Shown: in pieces, positions 33,493 to 42,471 of the stretch | Numbering within the stretch: position 1 is the first letter of the stretch | Layout: every line of letters begins with the position of its first letter | Origin: Streptomyces pyxinae | GTDB lineage: Bacteria > Actinomycetota > Actinomycetes > Streptomycetales > Streptomycetaceae | DNA length: 64,000 nt | NCBI RefSeq assembly: GCF_024756275.1 | Contig: NZ_JANUGQ010000018.1 | Location: forward strand, 96,047-160,046 | Direction: 5' to 3' | Notes under the pieces: generated by a model | What the model was told of the DNA's origin: nothing | The model's input: the letters and a program-made list of their open reading frames with translations, nothing else | Database searches by the model: none | Program-made: the position numbers and the translations under genes

Positions 33493-34395
33493 ATGCCCGC
33501 GAAGGGTAAGCACCGCCGTCCCAAGTCCAACCCGCTCGCCCGGGGCGTCCTGGCCGCCGGCACCGGCGGCGCGGCTCTCGCCCTGCCGCTGCTCGGGGCC
33601 ACCGGCGCCCACGCCGCCGCGAACGGCGCACCCGCCGCCGCGTCCGAGCAGGCCGCCACCGCCGCCGTCCGGACGGCAGCGCCGGCGCCCCGCGTCTACA
33701 CCGTGGTGAGCGGTGACCATCTCGCCAAGATCGCTCACAACAAGAACGTCAAGGGTGGCTGGCAGCGGCTCTACCAGGACAACCGCCAGGTCATCGGGGA
33801 CGACCCGGGGCTCATCCTGCCGGGCATGAAGCTCACCCTCGGCGGTGGCGCCGCCAAGGCCGAGCGCCCGCAGACCGACGAGCAGCGCTCCTCGCGCTCC
33901 GCCGACCGCGCCGAGGCCCCGGCCCCGGCGAAGGAGTCGGCCGAGCCCGCCAAGGCCGCCGAGCCCGCGGCTCCGTCCCCGGCGAGCGACACCGGCTTCA
34001 CCGCCCCGGTGGACGCCGCCATCACGACGCCGTACCACGCCTCCGGCTCCATGTGGTCCTCCGGCTACCACACCGGTGTCGACTTCGCCGCCGCCACGGG
34101 CACCAGCGTCAAGGCCGCGGGCTCCGGCACCGTGGTCTCGGCCGGCTGGGGCGGCGCCTACGGCAACCAGGTCGTCATCCGGCACGAGGACGGCAACTAC
34201 ACCCAGTACGGCCACCTCTCCTCGCTGTCGGTGTCGGCCGGCCAGACCGTGAGCGGCGGCCAGCAGATCGGCCTCTCCGGCGCCACCGGCAACGCCAGCG
34301 GTCCGCACCTGCACTTCGAGGTCCGCACCGGCCCGGACTACGGCTCCGACATCGACCCGGTGGCCTGGCTCCGCCAGCACGGCGTCTCCGCCTGA
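33493..34395 (+). CDS. Secreted LysM + M23 peptidoglycan endopeptidase
   Basis: A 300-residue exported cell-wall hydrolase. It has a Sec signal peptide (basic KGKHRRPKSN, hydrophobic core, cleavage near AHA at ~41), a LysM domain (~68-117, VYTVVSGDHLAKIAHNKNV), a charged Ala/Glu/Pro linker, and an M23 zinc metallopeptidase domain (~168-295) with HTGVD (H193, D197) and HLHFEV (H272, H274). It would cut peptide cross-links in peptidoglycan during growth or spore germination. Expression is governed by the c-di-AMP riboswitch upstream; a strong terminator follows. Confidence 0.95.
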   Translation: MPAKGKHRRPKSNPLARGVLAAGTGGAALALPLLGATGAHAAANGAPAAASEQAATAAVRTAAPAPRVYTVVSGDHLAKIAHNKNVKGGWQRLYQDNRQVIGDDPGLILPGMKLTLGGGAAKAERPQTDEQRSSRSADRAEAPAPAKESAEPAKAAEPAAPSPASDTGFTAPVDAAITTPYHASGSMWSSGYHTGVDFAAATGTSVKAAGSGTVVSAGWGGAYGNQVVIRHEDGNYTQYGHLSSLSVSAGQTVSGGQQIGLSGATGNASGPHLHFEVRTGPDYGSDIDPVAWLRQHGVSA

Positions 34396-34441
34396 CACCC
34401 CGGCAGCCCGGCGGCCCCGTACCCGGCTGCTCCGGCCGCCG

Positions 34442-34473
34442 CCGGCCCCGGCACCTTCCCGTGCCGGGGCCGG
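34442..34473 (+). terminator. Terminator hairpin after the M23 peptidase gene
   Basis: A perfect 13-bp stem, CCGGCCCCGGCAC with GTGCCGGGGCCGG, and a 6-base loop CTTCCC, 46 bases after the stop codon. A moderately T-rich stretch (TCTTTCCC) comes later at 34500. Confidence 0.8.
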
Positions 34474-34654
34474 TGGCCGTTCCGGCCCGCTCACCGTCCT
34501 CTTTCCCGGCGCGGGCCCGGTCTGTCTTCTCGTCCTTCCCGCCCTTCCCGCTATTCCGCCCTTGGGGAATTCTTGACCGGTGGCGTATCTCACCCGCCGT
34601 CAACCCCTCCTTACGGTCGCGTAGGTCACACCGCGCGGTGAAGGATGGGCTCCC

Positions 34655-35449
34655 GTGGCAGACGATTCGACCTTCAATGACAGTGACACAATCGAGTCGT
34701 ACGCGGCGATCGGTGACAGCTTCACCGAGGGCGTGGGGGACCCCGGTCCCGATGGACTCTTCGTCGGCTGGGCCGACCGCCTCGCGGTCCTGCTCGCCGA
34801 CCGGATGCCGGACCCCGGCGACTTCCGGTACGCCAATCTCGCCGTACGCGGACGGCTGCTCGACCAGATCGTCGAGGAACAGGTCCCGCGCGCCCGGGAA
34901 CTCGCCCCGGACCTGGTCACCTTCTGCGCCGGCGGCAATGACATCATCCGGCCGGGAAGCGACCCCGACGACGTGGCCGAGCGGTTCGAACGGGCCGTCG
35001 CCGGCCTGACATCGGCCGTCGGCCGGGTCGTCGTGACCACCGGCTTCGACACCCGGGACGTACCCGTACTGCGCCGGCTGCGCGGCAAGGTCGCCACCTA
35101 CAACGGCCATGTGCGGGCCGTCGCCGACCGGTACGGCTGCCCGGTGCTCGACCTCTGGTCCCTCAGGACCGTCCAGGACCGCCGCGCCTGGGACCACGAC
35201 CGGCTGCACCTCTCGCCCGAGGGGCACACCCGGGTCGCCCTGCGGGCCGCTCAGGTGCTCGGGCTCGATGTGCCGGCCGACCCCGACCAGCCGTGGCCGC
35301 CGCTGCCCCCGCGCGGGACGCTGGAGGAGCGGCGGAACGACATCCAGTGGGCCCGCGAGTACCTGGTGCCGTGGATCGGGCGGCGGCTGCGCGGCGAGTC
35401 GTCCGGCGACCATGTGACGGCCAAGCGCCCGGACCTGCTGCCGTTGTGA
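34655..35449 (+). CDS. SGNH/GDSL hydrolase
   Basis: A 264-residue esterase/lipase-fold protein. The catalytic serine block AAIGDSFTEGVGD (GDSF, ~20-23), the block III Asn in FCAGGNDIIRPG and the C-terminal catalytic DHDRLHLSPEGH (Asp and His) are all present, so it should be active. There is no signal peptide, so it is probably cytoplasmic, acting on small esters or acylated cell components. The GTG at 34655 is used. It is monocistronic. Confidence 0.92.
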   Translation: MADDSTFNDSDTIESYAAIGDSFTEGVGDPGPDGLFVGWADRLAVLLADRMPDPGDFRYANLAVRGRLLDQIVEEQVPRARELAPDLVTFCAGGNDIIRPGSDPDDVAERFERAVAGLTSAVGRVVVTTGFDTRDVPVLRRLRGKVATYNGHVRAVADRYGCPVLDLWSLRTVQDRRAWDHDRLHLSPEGHTRVALRAAQVLGLDVPADPDQPWPPLPPRGTLEERRNDIQWAREYLVPWIGRRLRGESSGDHVTAKRPDLLPL

Positions 35450-35595
35450 CCGTACGGGCGCCGAGACCGTGCGGGGTGCGGTGACCGTACGGGGAGCCAA
35501 GACCGTGCGGCACGCGGCGACCGTCGGGAGCCCGCCGCCCGGCCGGGAGCGGTGATCCGGTGGCCGGCCGTTCCCGCACCGCCCGCCCGCCCCGG

Positions 35596-36273
35596 TCAGT
35601 CGTCGGCCGGCACCGCCTCGCCGGGCGCCCGGCCGTCCGGTTCCCCGGCGTCCTGAGCGGTGCCCGGGCCGCCGGGCGCGGAGCCGGGGGCCAGCTCGCG
35701 GTCGAGCGCCTCGTCCGCCCAGGCCAGCATCGTGGCCCGGGAGAGGGAGCCCGGGTGGGCCGTCATCTGGACCGCGAGCCCGTCCAGGAAGGCGGTCAGC
35801 CGCCAGGCCGCCGCGAGCGGGTCGGCGCAGCGGAACTCGCCCGCAGCGGCTCCCTCGGCGATCACCTCCGCCAGCGCCGCCTTCCAGCGCCGGTCCAGGT
35901 CCCGTACCACCGCGCGCAGTACGGGATCCCGCAGCGCGGCCGCCCAGCCGTCGATCCACAGCCGCCAGCCCTTGGCCTGGCCGGTCGGCGCGTACCACCG
36001 CACCGCCGCCCGCAGCCGGCGCTCGGCGCTGGTCCGCCGGGCGAGCACGGCCCGGAGCCGTACCAGGTCGCCCTCGGCGGCGTACCCGAAGGCCGCGGCC
36101 ACCAGCTTCTCCTTGGTGGCGAAGTGATAGAGGACCAGCGCGTTGCTCACCCCCAGGGCCGACGCCACGTCCGCGATGCGCACCGCGGCCACGCCCCGCT
36201 CCTCTATCTGCGTGACCGCCGCCCGCAGCAGCTCCGCGCGCCGCTCGGCCACGCTCAACCGCACTCTGCCCAT
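35596..36273 (-). CDS. TetR-family transcriptional regulator
   Basis: A 225-residue regulator with a typical N-terminal helix-turn-helix (IADVASALGVSNALVLYHFATKEKLVAAAF, read as IADVASALGVSN and VLYHFATKEKL, ~32-58) and a larger C-terminal ligand domain of the BetI-like kind. The ATG at 36273 matches the start of the family fold; longer in-frame extensions are out-of-frame shadows of the neighbour. It is divergent from the MBL hydrolase gene 200 bases away and is likely its repressor. The C-terminal 25 residues are disordered. Confidence 0.9.
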   Translation of the reverse strand: MGRVRLSVAERRAELLRAAVTQIEERGVAAVRIADVASALGVSNALVLYHFATKEKLVAAAFGYAAEGDLVRLRAVLARRTSAERRLRAAVRWYAPTGQAKGWRLWIDGWAAALRDPVLRAVVRDLDRRWKAALAEVIAEGAAAGEFRCADPLAAAWRLTAFLDGLAVQMTAHPGSLSRATMLAWADEALDRELAPGSAPGGPGTAQDAGEPDGRAPGEAVPADD

Positions 36274-36472
36274 CCGTGTGCCCCTTTCCGGTGCGGGGAC
36301 GACGGCCGGTGCGGCGGCGGTTGCCCGTCGCCGTGGTCCGCCGCCCCCGGTCCGTCGCCGTCGGCCGTGCGCCGGCGGCCCCTTCCGCGACCGCCGGACG
36401 TCACCCGCCCGCCGTCGTGCTGTCGTACCACCCGCCCATAATGGAAGAACCCCTGTTCCCACTGGAGGTGCT

Positions 36473-37696
36473 GTGACCGACGCCGCTTCCCCGCGACCGC
36501 CGCGCTCCCCGTTCCGCTCACTCCGCCCGGCCTCGTTCGGCGCGGACGCGACCGGCGAGCGGCTGGAGCGGATCCGCCGCTCGCCGCACTTCGCCGACGG
36601 GGTGTTCCGGAATCCGGAGGGCACCCGCCACCGCCCGTCCGGTTCGGCGCTCGAACTCGCCCGGGTGTTCCTGGAGAAGGAGGCCCGGCGCCGCCGCGCA
36701 CCGCGCGGTGCCGTCCCGGTGCACCCCACCACCGTCGCGGATCTCGCCCGGCCCCCGGCCACCGGGCTGCGGCTCACCTGGCTCGGACACTCCAGCGTGC
36801 TGGCCGAGATCGACGGCCGCCGGGTGCTCTTCGATCCGGTCTGGGGCGAGCGCTGTTCCCCGTTCTCCTTCGCCGGCCCCAAGCGGCTGCACCCGGTGCC
36901 GGCTCCGCTGGCCGCGCTCGGGCCGGTGGACGTGGTGGTCATCTCGCACGACCACTACGACCACCTCGACCTGCCCACGATCCGGGCCCTCGCCACCACC
37001 GGCACCCTCTTCGCGGTGCCGCTCGGGGTCGGCGCCCATCTGGAGCACTGGGGCGTGCCCGCCGGCCGACTGCGGGAGCTGGACTGGCACGAGTCCACCG
37101 AGGTCGGCGGCATCACCCTGACCGCCACCCCGGCCCGGCACTTCTGCGGCCGGGGGCTCCGCAACCAGCAGCACACCCTCTGGGCCTCCTGGGCGGTGGC
37201 CGGCCCGGAGCACCGGATCTATCACAGCGGCGACACCGGCTACTTCACCGGCTTCCGCGACATCGGCGCGGCCCACGGGCCGTTCGACGCCACCATGATC
37301 CAGATCGGCGCCTACAGCGAGTACTGGCCGGACATCCACATGACGCCGGCCGAGGGCGTGCGCGCCCATCTCGACCTCCAGGGCGGCCCCGGCGGCGTAC
37401 TGCTCCCGATCCACTGGGCCACCTTCAACCTGGCCCCGCACCCCTGGGCCGAGCCCGGTGAGGGCACCCTCGCGGCCGCCGCCGAGGCCGGGGTCCGGGC
37501 CGCCCTGCCGCGCCCGGGGGAGCCGTTCGAGCCGGCCGGCCGGACGGTGCCGGAGGAGCCCTGGTGGCGTGGCGTCGCCCATCCCCCGTCCGGCGGCCGG
37601 CCCTCCGCCACCGTGCCGCTCCTCGCCGACCGGACCGCCGTCGGCACCGGTCCCGAGCCGGGCGCCGGCGCCCACCGCCCGGCCGCCACCGGCTGA
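36473..37696 (+). CDS. MBL-fold metallo-hydrolase (NAPE-PLD/UlaG-like)
   Basis: A 407-residue cytoplasmic hydrolase. The metal motif SHDHYDHLD (HxHxDH, ~158-164), ARHFCGRG, the ligand Asp in YHSGDTGYF and the late His in PIHWATFNLAPHPW match the N-acylphosphatidylethanolamine phospholipase D-like branch of the metallo-beta-lactamase fold. Substrate is unknown, probably a phosphodiester lipid or related. The GTG at 36473 has a GGAGG site 5 bases before it. The TetR gene upstream is the probable regulator. Confidence 0.9.
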   Translation: MTDAASPRPPRSPFRSLRPASFGADATGERLERIRRSPHFADGVFRNPEGTRHRPSGSALELARVFLEKEARRRRAPRGAVPVHPTTVADLARPPATGLRLTWLGHSSVLAEIDGRRVLFDPVWGERCSPFSFAGPKRLHPVPAPLAALGPVDVVVISHDHYDHLDLPTIRALATTGTLFAVPLGVGAHLEHWGVPAGRLRELDWHESTEVGGITLTATPARHFCGRGLRNQQHTLWASWAVAGPEHRIYHSGDTGYFTGFRDIGAAHGPFDATMIQIGAYSEYWPDIHMTPAEGVRAHLDLQGGPGGVLLPIHWATFNLAPHPWAEPGEGTLAAAAEAGVRAALPRPGEPFEPAGRTVPEEPWWRGVAHPPSGGRPSATVPLLADRTAVGTGPEPGAGAHRPAATG

Positions 37697-38206
37697 CCGG
37701 CGCCCCCGCCGTACCGGAGCGGACCGGGGGCCCGCCCGCAGGAGAGCACCCGCGGGAGAGGTCCCGTACGGCGAGGCGTGCCGAGCCCATGCCGGCCCCC
37801 CCCAGGGGCCCAGCGGCCAGGAGGCCCCGTACGGCGAGGCGCCGGAACGGCGGCACGTCTCCACGGCAGACGCCGAGGGAACCGGGTACGTCACCACGTC
37901 ACACCGCCCACCGCACACCGCCCACCGCCCACCGCCGAAGGGACCGGTACGCCCCGCGTACCGGTCCCTTCGCTCTGGTGTGCGTCGCGCTGTTGTGCGG
38001 GGCCTCATACCAGAGCGGGATGCTCGGCGGGCAAGTTCGTCAACTGCCATCCGGGTGCCGACGCTTCGTGACTACCGTGGGTCCCCGGTGATCGACAGTG
38101 GGTTCAACGGCGCCGCCGTGGGCCCGCCGTATCGCCGTTCCCGCACACCCAGGTGAACCCGAGCTCGCAGACGCCGAATTCCGGGGATCACGTACCGAGG
38201 ACGCCG
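37697..38206. other. Intergenic region upstream of the conservon
   Basis: About 510 bases. It contains two copies of a CCCGTACGGCGAGGCG motif (37763 and 37824), CACCGCC tandem words (37905-37935), and the strong hairpin listed separately. The stretch 38040-38206 should hold the conservon promoter. No gene is credible. Confidence 0.5.
37936..37972. terminator. 16-bp perfect hairpin terminator
   Basis: CGAAGGGACCGGTACG at 37936-37951 pairs perfectly with 37957-37972 around the loop CCCCG. It lies between the MBL hydrolase gene and the conservon and is probably the terminator of the former. No T-run follows, which is common in high-GC actinomycetes. Confidence 0.8.
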
Positions 38207-40084
38207 ATGTCACAACTTCGCGCACCCGCCGCGCGGCCGGACCGCCGTGAGGGCGGCCGGCACGGCCGGACCGGGGCCCGCTCCCTCCCGCCCAACGGCC
38301 GTTCCCGGGCCGCGGCGCCTCCGGTGGAGGCCCGTATACGGCCCCAGTTGCTCCGTGCCTCGGTCCTGCCGGTCATCGTGGTGGCGCTCGCCGGAACGGC
38401 CGCCGTGCTCTTCACCATCCGCTCCACCGGGGCCCGGCCGACCCCCGCGCTCTGGACCGCGCTGGCCGGCTCCACGGCGCTCGCCGTCGCCGCCGTGGCC
38501 GCCGCCGTGCTGGCCGCCGAGCGGGCCTCCGCCACCGTGCTCGACCGGTGCCACACCCTGCGCCGGCGCAGCGCCCGGGGCCAGACCGAGCTGCGGATGC
38601 TGGTCGACCAGCTCCGCAAGGGCGACCGCCCGCCGGCCCGGGCGGCCCTGCCACCGGCCCCCGGTGGCGCCGACGAGTTCGACCTGCTCACCCATGAGCT
38701 GGGCCGGTCCCACGAGGCGGCCGTGGCGGCGGTCGTCCAGGCGTCCCGGCTCTCCAGCAGCGTCGGCAACGAGCAGAAGGTGGAGGTCTTCGTCAATCTG
38801 GCCCGCCGCCTCCAGTCCCTGGTGCACCGCGAGATCCAGCTGCTGGACGAGTTGGAGCACGAGGTCGAGGACCCCGAACTGCTCAAGGGCCTCTTCCACG
38901 TCGACCACCTGGCCACCCGGATCCGCCGGCACGCCGAGAACCTCGCCGTCCTCGGCGGGGCCATCTCCCGCCGCCAGTGGTCGAACCCGGTCTCCATGAC
39001 CGAGGTGCTGCGCTCGTCCATCGCGGAGGTCGAGCAGTACCCGCGGGTCAAACTGGTACCGCCGATCGACGGCACACTGCGCGGCCACGCCGTCGCGGAC
39101 GTCATCCACCTGCTGGCCGAACTGGTCGAGAACGCCACCCTGTTCTCGGCGCCGCACACCTCGGTCCTGCTGCGCGCCCAGTACGTCACGGCCGGACTCG
39201 CCGTGGAGGTCGAGGACCGGGGCCTGGGCATGCCGGTGGCCGAGCAGAACCGGATGAACGAGCTGCTCACCGACCCCGACCAGGTCAATGTGGCGCATCT
39301 GCTCCAGGACGGCCGCATCGGCCTGTTCGTGGTCTCCGCGCTGGCCCGCAGGCACGGCATCGCCGTCCGCCTCCAGTCCAACATCTACGGCGGCGTCCAG
39401 GCCGTCCTGGTCCTGCCGCAGGAGCTCCTCGGCACCGACGCGGAGGGGCTCGGCCGGCCCCACGAGGCCGCGGGCGCCGTCCGGACGGACCAGCCGGCCG
39501 GGCCGTACGCCGTGCCGCGCCCGGACCACCGGCCGCCGGGTCTGTACCGGCCCCCGGCAGCGGCGGCCGCCGTCCCGCCGCCCGCCGGGGTCGCGGATCT
39601 CCGGCCGCCCCACCAGGGCCACCACGGGCCGGTCCAGCCGCCCACCGCCCCGCAGGTCCCCGCCCAGGGACAGGGCCAGGGACACGGGCCGGGGCCGGTC
39701 CGGGAGGGCGCCGGCCCGCTCCCGGTGCGGGACGACCACACCGACCGGCCCAACCCGGCCGAGGCGCTGCCCGGTCCCCGGATCCCGGCCGCGCCCGGCC
39801 CCGGCGGCGCACCCCGGCAACCGCTGCTGCCCGGCGGCCACCGGTCCGTGCCCGGCCCCGGCGAGCGCCCCCTGCTGCCCCGGCGCCGCGCCCAGGAGCA
39901 CCTGGTCCCGCAGCTGCGCGACGCACCGGTCCGGCGGGACGACGAGGAGCCCACCGTGCACGACCCCGGCCTGATGGCGGCGTTCCAGCGCGGCATCGGG
40001 CTGGCCGAGGCGGTGTCCCCGTCGTCCCCAGCCACCCACGCCCACCCCGAACCGGGGCCCCACGGCCAACCCCCCAAGGAGTAA
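38207..40084 (+). CDS. Conservon sensor-kinase-like protein CvnA
   Basis: First protein of a conservon, the four-gene G-protein-like signalling unit of actinomycetes. It has two N-terminal membrane helices (LPVIVVALAGTAAVLF and ALAGSTALAVAAVAAAVLAA), a dimerisation-like helical domain, and a GHKL ATPase domain with N-box HLLAELVENATLFS, VEVEDRGLGM and GRIGLFVVSALARRHGI. A His for autophosphorylation is not obvious. The last ~200 residues are Pro/Gly-rich and disordered. The ATG at 38207 is chosen from a nearby GAGG site; an upstream GTG at 38153 is possible. Next gene follows after 6 bases. Confidence 0.92.
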   Translation: MSQLRAPAARPDRREGGRHGRTGARSLPPNGRSRAAAPPVEARIRPQLLRASVLPVIVVALAGTAAVLFTIRSTGARPTPALWTALAGSTALAVAAVAAAVLAAERASATVLDRCHTLRRRSARGQTELRMLVDQLRKGDRPPARAALPPAPGGADEFDLLTHELGRSHEAAVAAVVQASRLSSSVGNEQKVEVFVNLARRLQSLVHREIQLLDELEHEVEDPELLKGLFHVDHLATRIRRHAENLAVLGGAISRRQWSNPVSMTEVLRSSIAEVEQYPRVKLVPPIDGTLRGHAVADVIHLLAELVENATLFSAPHTSVLLRAQYVTAGLAVEVEDRGLGMPVAEQNRMNELLTDPDQVNVAHLLQDGRIGLFVVSALARRHGIAVRLQSNIYGGVQAVLVLPQELLGTDAEGLGRPHEAAGAVRTDQPAGPYAVPRPDHRPPGLYRPPAAAAAVPPPAGVADLRPPHQGHHGPVQPPTAPQVPAQGQGQGHGPGPVREGAGPLPVRDDHTDRPNPAEALPGPRIPAAPGPGGAPRQPLLPGGHRSVPGPGERPLLPRRRAQEHLVPQLRDAPVRRDDEEPTVHDPGLMAAFQRGIGLAEAVSPSSPATHAHPEPGPHGQPPKE

Positions 40085-40090
40085 TCCACC

Positions 40091-40525
40091 ATGACGAGCG
40101 ATGTGCCGACCGGCCATTCCTCGGATCTCGACTGGCTGCTCAGCGGCCTCGTCCAACGGGTGCCGCACACCCGCAGCGCGGTCCTGCTCTCCTCCGACGG
40201 CCTGGTGAAGTCGCTGCACGGCATGGACCCGGACAGCGCCGACCACATGGCGGCTCTCGCCTCCGGCCTCTACTCGCTCGGGCGCAGCGCCGGAGCGCGC
40301 TTCGGCGACGGCGGAGAGGTCCGCCAGGTCGTGGTGGAGCTCGACTCCACCCTGCTGTTCGTCTCCACGGCCGGTTCCGGCACCTGCCTCGCCGTGCTCG
40401 CCGGCCGGGAGACCGACGCGGCCGTCCTCGGCTACGAGATGGCCATGCTGGTCAAGAGCGTCCGGCCCTATCTCGTCACGCCCGCCCGGCAGCCCGCGGT
40501 CGCCCGGGGCGGAGCGGGGCACTGA
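40091..40525 (+). CDS. Conservon roadblock/LC7 protein CvnB
   Basis: A 144-residue roadblock/LC7-domain protein. It starts with the SDLDWLLSGLVQRVPHTRSAVLLSSDGL helix-strand pattern (read as DLDWLLSGLVQRVP and AVLLSSDGLVKS) and carries LDSTLLFVSTAGSGTCLAVLA. Members act as regulators of the GTPase (CvnD). Spacing of 6 bases to cvnA and 2 bases to cvnC shows one operon. Confidence 0.93.
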   Translation: MTSDVPTGHSSDLDWLLSGLVQRVPHTRSAVLLSSDGLVKSLHGMDPDSADHMAALASGLYSLGRSAGARFGDGGEVRQVVVELDSTLLFVSTAGSGTCLAVLAGRETDAAVLGYEMAMLVKSVRPYLVTPARQPAVARGGAGH

Positions 40526-40527
40526 CC

Positions 40528-40902
40528 GTGCACATCCGACAGGACGGCCCCTGGCTCGACGACGCGGCCGGCCGTCTCATCCGCCCGTACACCGTGAGCG
40601 GCGGCCGCACCCGGCCCACCACCACGCTCGACCTGCTGTCGCTCGTGATGGCCACCGGGACGATGCCACAGGCGCACCTGGGGCCGGAGCACAGCCTCGC
40701 CCTCGGGCTCTGCCACGGTCCCACCTCGGTGGCCGAGATCGCCGCGCACCTGCGGCTGCCCGCGGTTGTCACCAAGGTCCTGCTCTCCGACCTGGTGGAC
40801 TGCGGGGCGCTGACCGCGCGGGCGCCCCGGTACCACGACAGCCCCACCGACGACCGTTCCCTGCTGGAGGCAGTGCTCGATGGCCTACGACGACGGCTCT
40901 GA
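40528..40902 (+). CDS. Conservon DUF742 protein CvnC
   Basis: A 124-residue DUF742 protein with a winged-helix-like core (GPTSVAEIAAHLRLPAVVTKVLLSDLVDCG, seen as SVAEIAAHLRLP and VLLSDLVDCGAL) and the RPYTVSGGRTRP motif near its start. It is the usual third conservon component, of unclear mechanism. The GTG at 40528 follows the cvnB stop directly; its end overlaps cvnD by 23 bases. Confidence 0.92.
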   Translation: MHIRQDGPWLDDAAGRLIRPYTVSGGRTRPTTTLDLLSLVMATGTMPQAHLGPEHSLALGLCHGPTSVAEIAAHLRLPAVVTKVLLSDLVDCGALTARAPRYHDSPTDDRSLLEAVLDGLRRRL

Positions 40903-41671
40903 GAACCGGGCGGTACGTCCCGCGCGGACCGGCGCCCCGGACTCCGGCAGGGCATCCGGCCCGGCATCCGGCGTCGCGCGTCCGGTCGCCGTCGGCCCCG
41001 GCCCGGCGCCCGGCGGGACCGGGTCCGTGGCCGTGACAGGGCCCATGGCGGCGGGTCCGGCACTGCCAGGGCCCGGCGGGACCGGCGATCTCTTCCCCAC
41101 CGCCCTGAAGATCCTCGTCGCCGGGGGCTTCGGGGTGGGGAAGACCACCTTCGTCGGCGCGGTCAGCGAGATCGAACCGCTGAGCACCGAGGAACTGCTC
41201 ACCACCGTGAGCGAGGCCACCGACAGCCTGGTGGGCGTGGAGTCCAAGCGCACCACCACGGTCGCCATGGACTTCGGCCGGATGAGCCTGGACAGCCGCC
41301 ATGTCCTCTATCTCTTCGGCACCCCGGGACAGGAACGCTTCTGGTTCATGTGGGACGAGCTCTCCGAGGGCGCGCTCGGCGCGGTCGTCCTCGCGGACAC
41401 CCGCCGCCTCCAGGACTCCTTCTCGGCGGTGGACTTCTTCGAACGGCGCGGCATCCGCTTCGTCGTCGCCGTGAACGAGTTCGACGGCGCCTTCCGCTAC
41501 GCACCGGACGAGGTACGGGCCGCGATCGACCTCCGGCCGGACGTGCCGGTCGTGCTCTGCGACGCCCGTATCGCCAGCTCCGGCATCCAGACCCTCGTCA
41601 CCCTCGTCCAGCATCTGCTCGCCACCCACCCGTCCCCCGCGCCGGCACCGAGCTACGGAGCTCCTTCATGA
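40880..41671 (+). CDS. Conservon GTPase CvnD
   Basis: A 263-residue small GTPase-like ATP/GTP-binding protein. The P-loop is GGFGVGKTT (~82-90), the G3 motif FGTPGQERF, and the position of NKxD reads VNEFDG, as in other conservon proteins. An ~70-residue Pro/Gly/Ala-rich N-terminal extension is longer than I expect of the family. Switches in this protein are thought to relay signals from the CvnA complex. Its stop overlaps the ATG of the GAF gene (ATGA). Confidence 0.92.
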   Translation: MAYDDGSENRAVRPARTGAPDSGRASGPASGVARPVAVGPGPAPGGTGSVAVTGPMAAGPALPGPGGTGDLFPTALKILVAGGFGVGKTTFVGAVSEIEPLSTEELLTTVSEATDSLVGVESKRTTTVAMDFGRMSLDSRHVLYLFGTPGQERFWFMWDELSEGALGAVVLADTRRLQDSFSAVDFFERRGIRFVVAVNEFDGAFRYAPDEVRAAIDLRPDVPVVLCDARIASSGIQTLVTLVQHLLATHPSPAPAPSYGAPS

Positions 41672-42240
41672 CCTACGACCCCACCGGCCATCTGCTGCTC
41701 ACCCCGGTCGACCACGAGGCCCCGCTGCGGGTGCGGAGGCTCCGTCAGCTCGGCCTCGGGGACCGCCCCGACCCGGCCTTCGACGAGTTCGCCCGGAAGC
41801 TGGCGGAGGTGACCGGGGCCCCCTACTCGATGGTCAACTTCATCGACGAGAACCGGCAGTTCTTCGCCGGACTGCACACTCCGGCCGGCACCCACACCGG
41901 CAGCGACCTCGGCGCCACCGCCGCCGCCACCGGGGGAGTGGGCCGGTTCATGGCCCGCGACCACGGCTACTGCCCGCATGTGGTGGTCCGCCGCAAGGCG
42001 CTGGTCCTGGAGGACGTCTGCGACTACCCCAGGTTCGCCGGCAACCCGGTCGTGGACGAGATCGGCATCCGCTCCTACCTCGGCGCGCCCCTGATCGACC
42101 GTACCGGCACGGCCCTCGGCACCATCTGCGTGGTCGACACCGAGCCCCGGCCCTGGGGGCGGGCCGGCCTGGAGACCATCAAGTCGCTGGCGGCGGAGCT
42201 GGTCGAGCAGATCCACCGCCGCGAGGACGGCGGCCTCTGA
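41668..42240 (+). CDS. GAF-domain sensor protein co-transcribed with the conservon
   Basis: A 190-residue single GAF-domain protein. The domain spans most of the protein (LAEVTGAPYSMVNFIDENRQF, LVLEDVCDYPRFAGNPVV, IRSYLGAPLIDRTGTALGTICVVDTEPR). The conserved Cys in GYCPHVVV may be ligand- or redox-linked. The 4-base overlap with cvnD makes it the fifth gene of the operon, replacing the cytochrome P450 that closes some other conservons, and suggests a small-molecule input for the G-protein switch. Confidence 0.88.
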   Translation: MTYDPTGHLLLTPVDHEAPLRVRRLRQLGLGDRPDPAFDEFARKLAEVTGAPYSMVNFIDENRQFFAGLHTPAGTHTGSDLGATAAATGGVGRFMARDHGYCPHVVVRRKALVLEDVCDYPRFAGNPVVDEIGIRSYLGAPLIDRTGTALGTICVVDTEPRPWGRAGLETIKSLAAELVEQIHRREDGGL

Positions 42241-42367
42241 CCGACCCGCCCCGCCCCGGTGCCGGTGTACGGGCTTCCGCCGTACGGGCTCCGCCCGGAA
42301 GGCGTACCGCCCCGGTGCGCGCCCTCCCTCCGGTGTCGGCGGCGGTGACGGTGACGCTGACGGAACA

Positions 42368-42399
42368 GGCCGGGGGCCCACCTCCTCGGGCCCCCGGCC
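42368..42399. terminator. Bidirectional terminator hairpin
   Basis: GGCCGGGGGCCC and GGGCCCCCGGCC form a perfect 12-bp stem with an 8-base loop, between the convergent conservon operon (stop 42240) and the acyl-CoA dehydrogenase gene (stop 42472). Confidence 0.8.
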
Positions 42400-42471
42400 C
42401 GTTCCCGCTCGGCCCCTGGTCCCCGGCCCGTTCCGCTCGGCCCGGCGGGCCTGCCGGGCCTTCCCGGGGCG

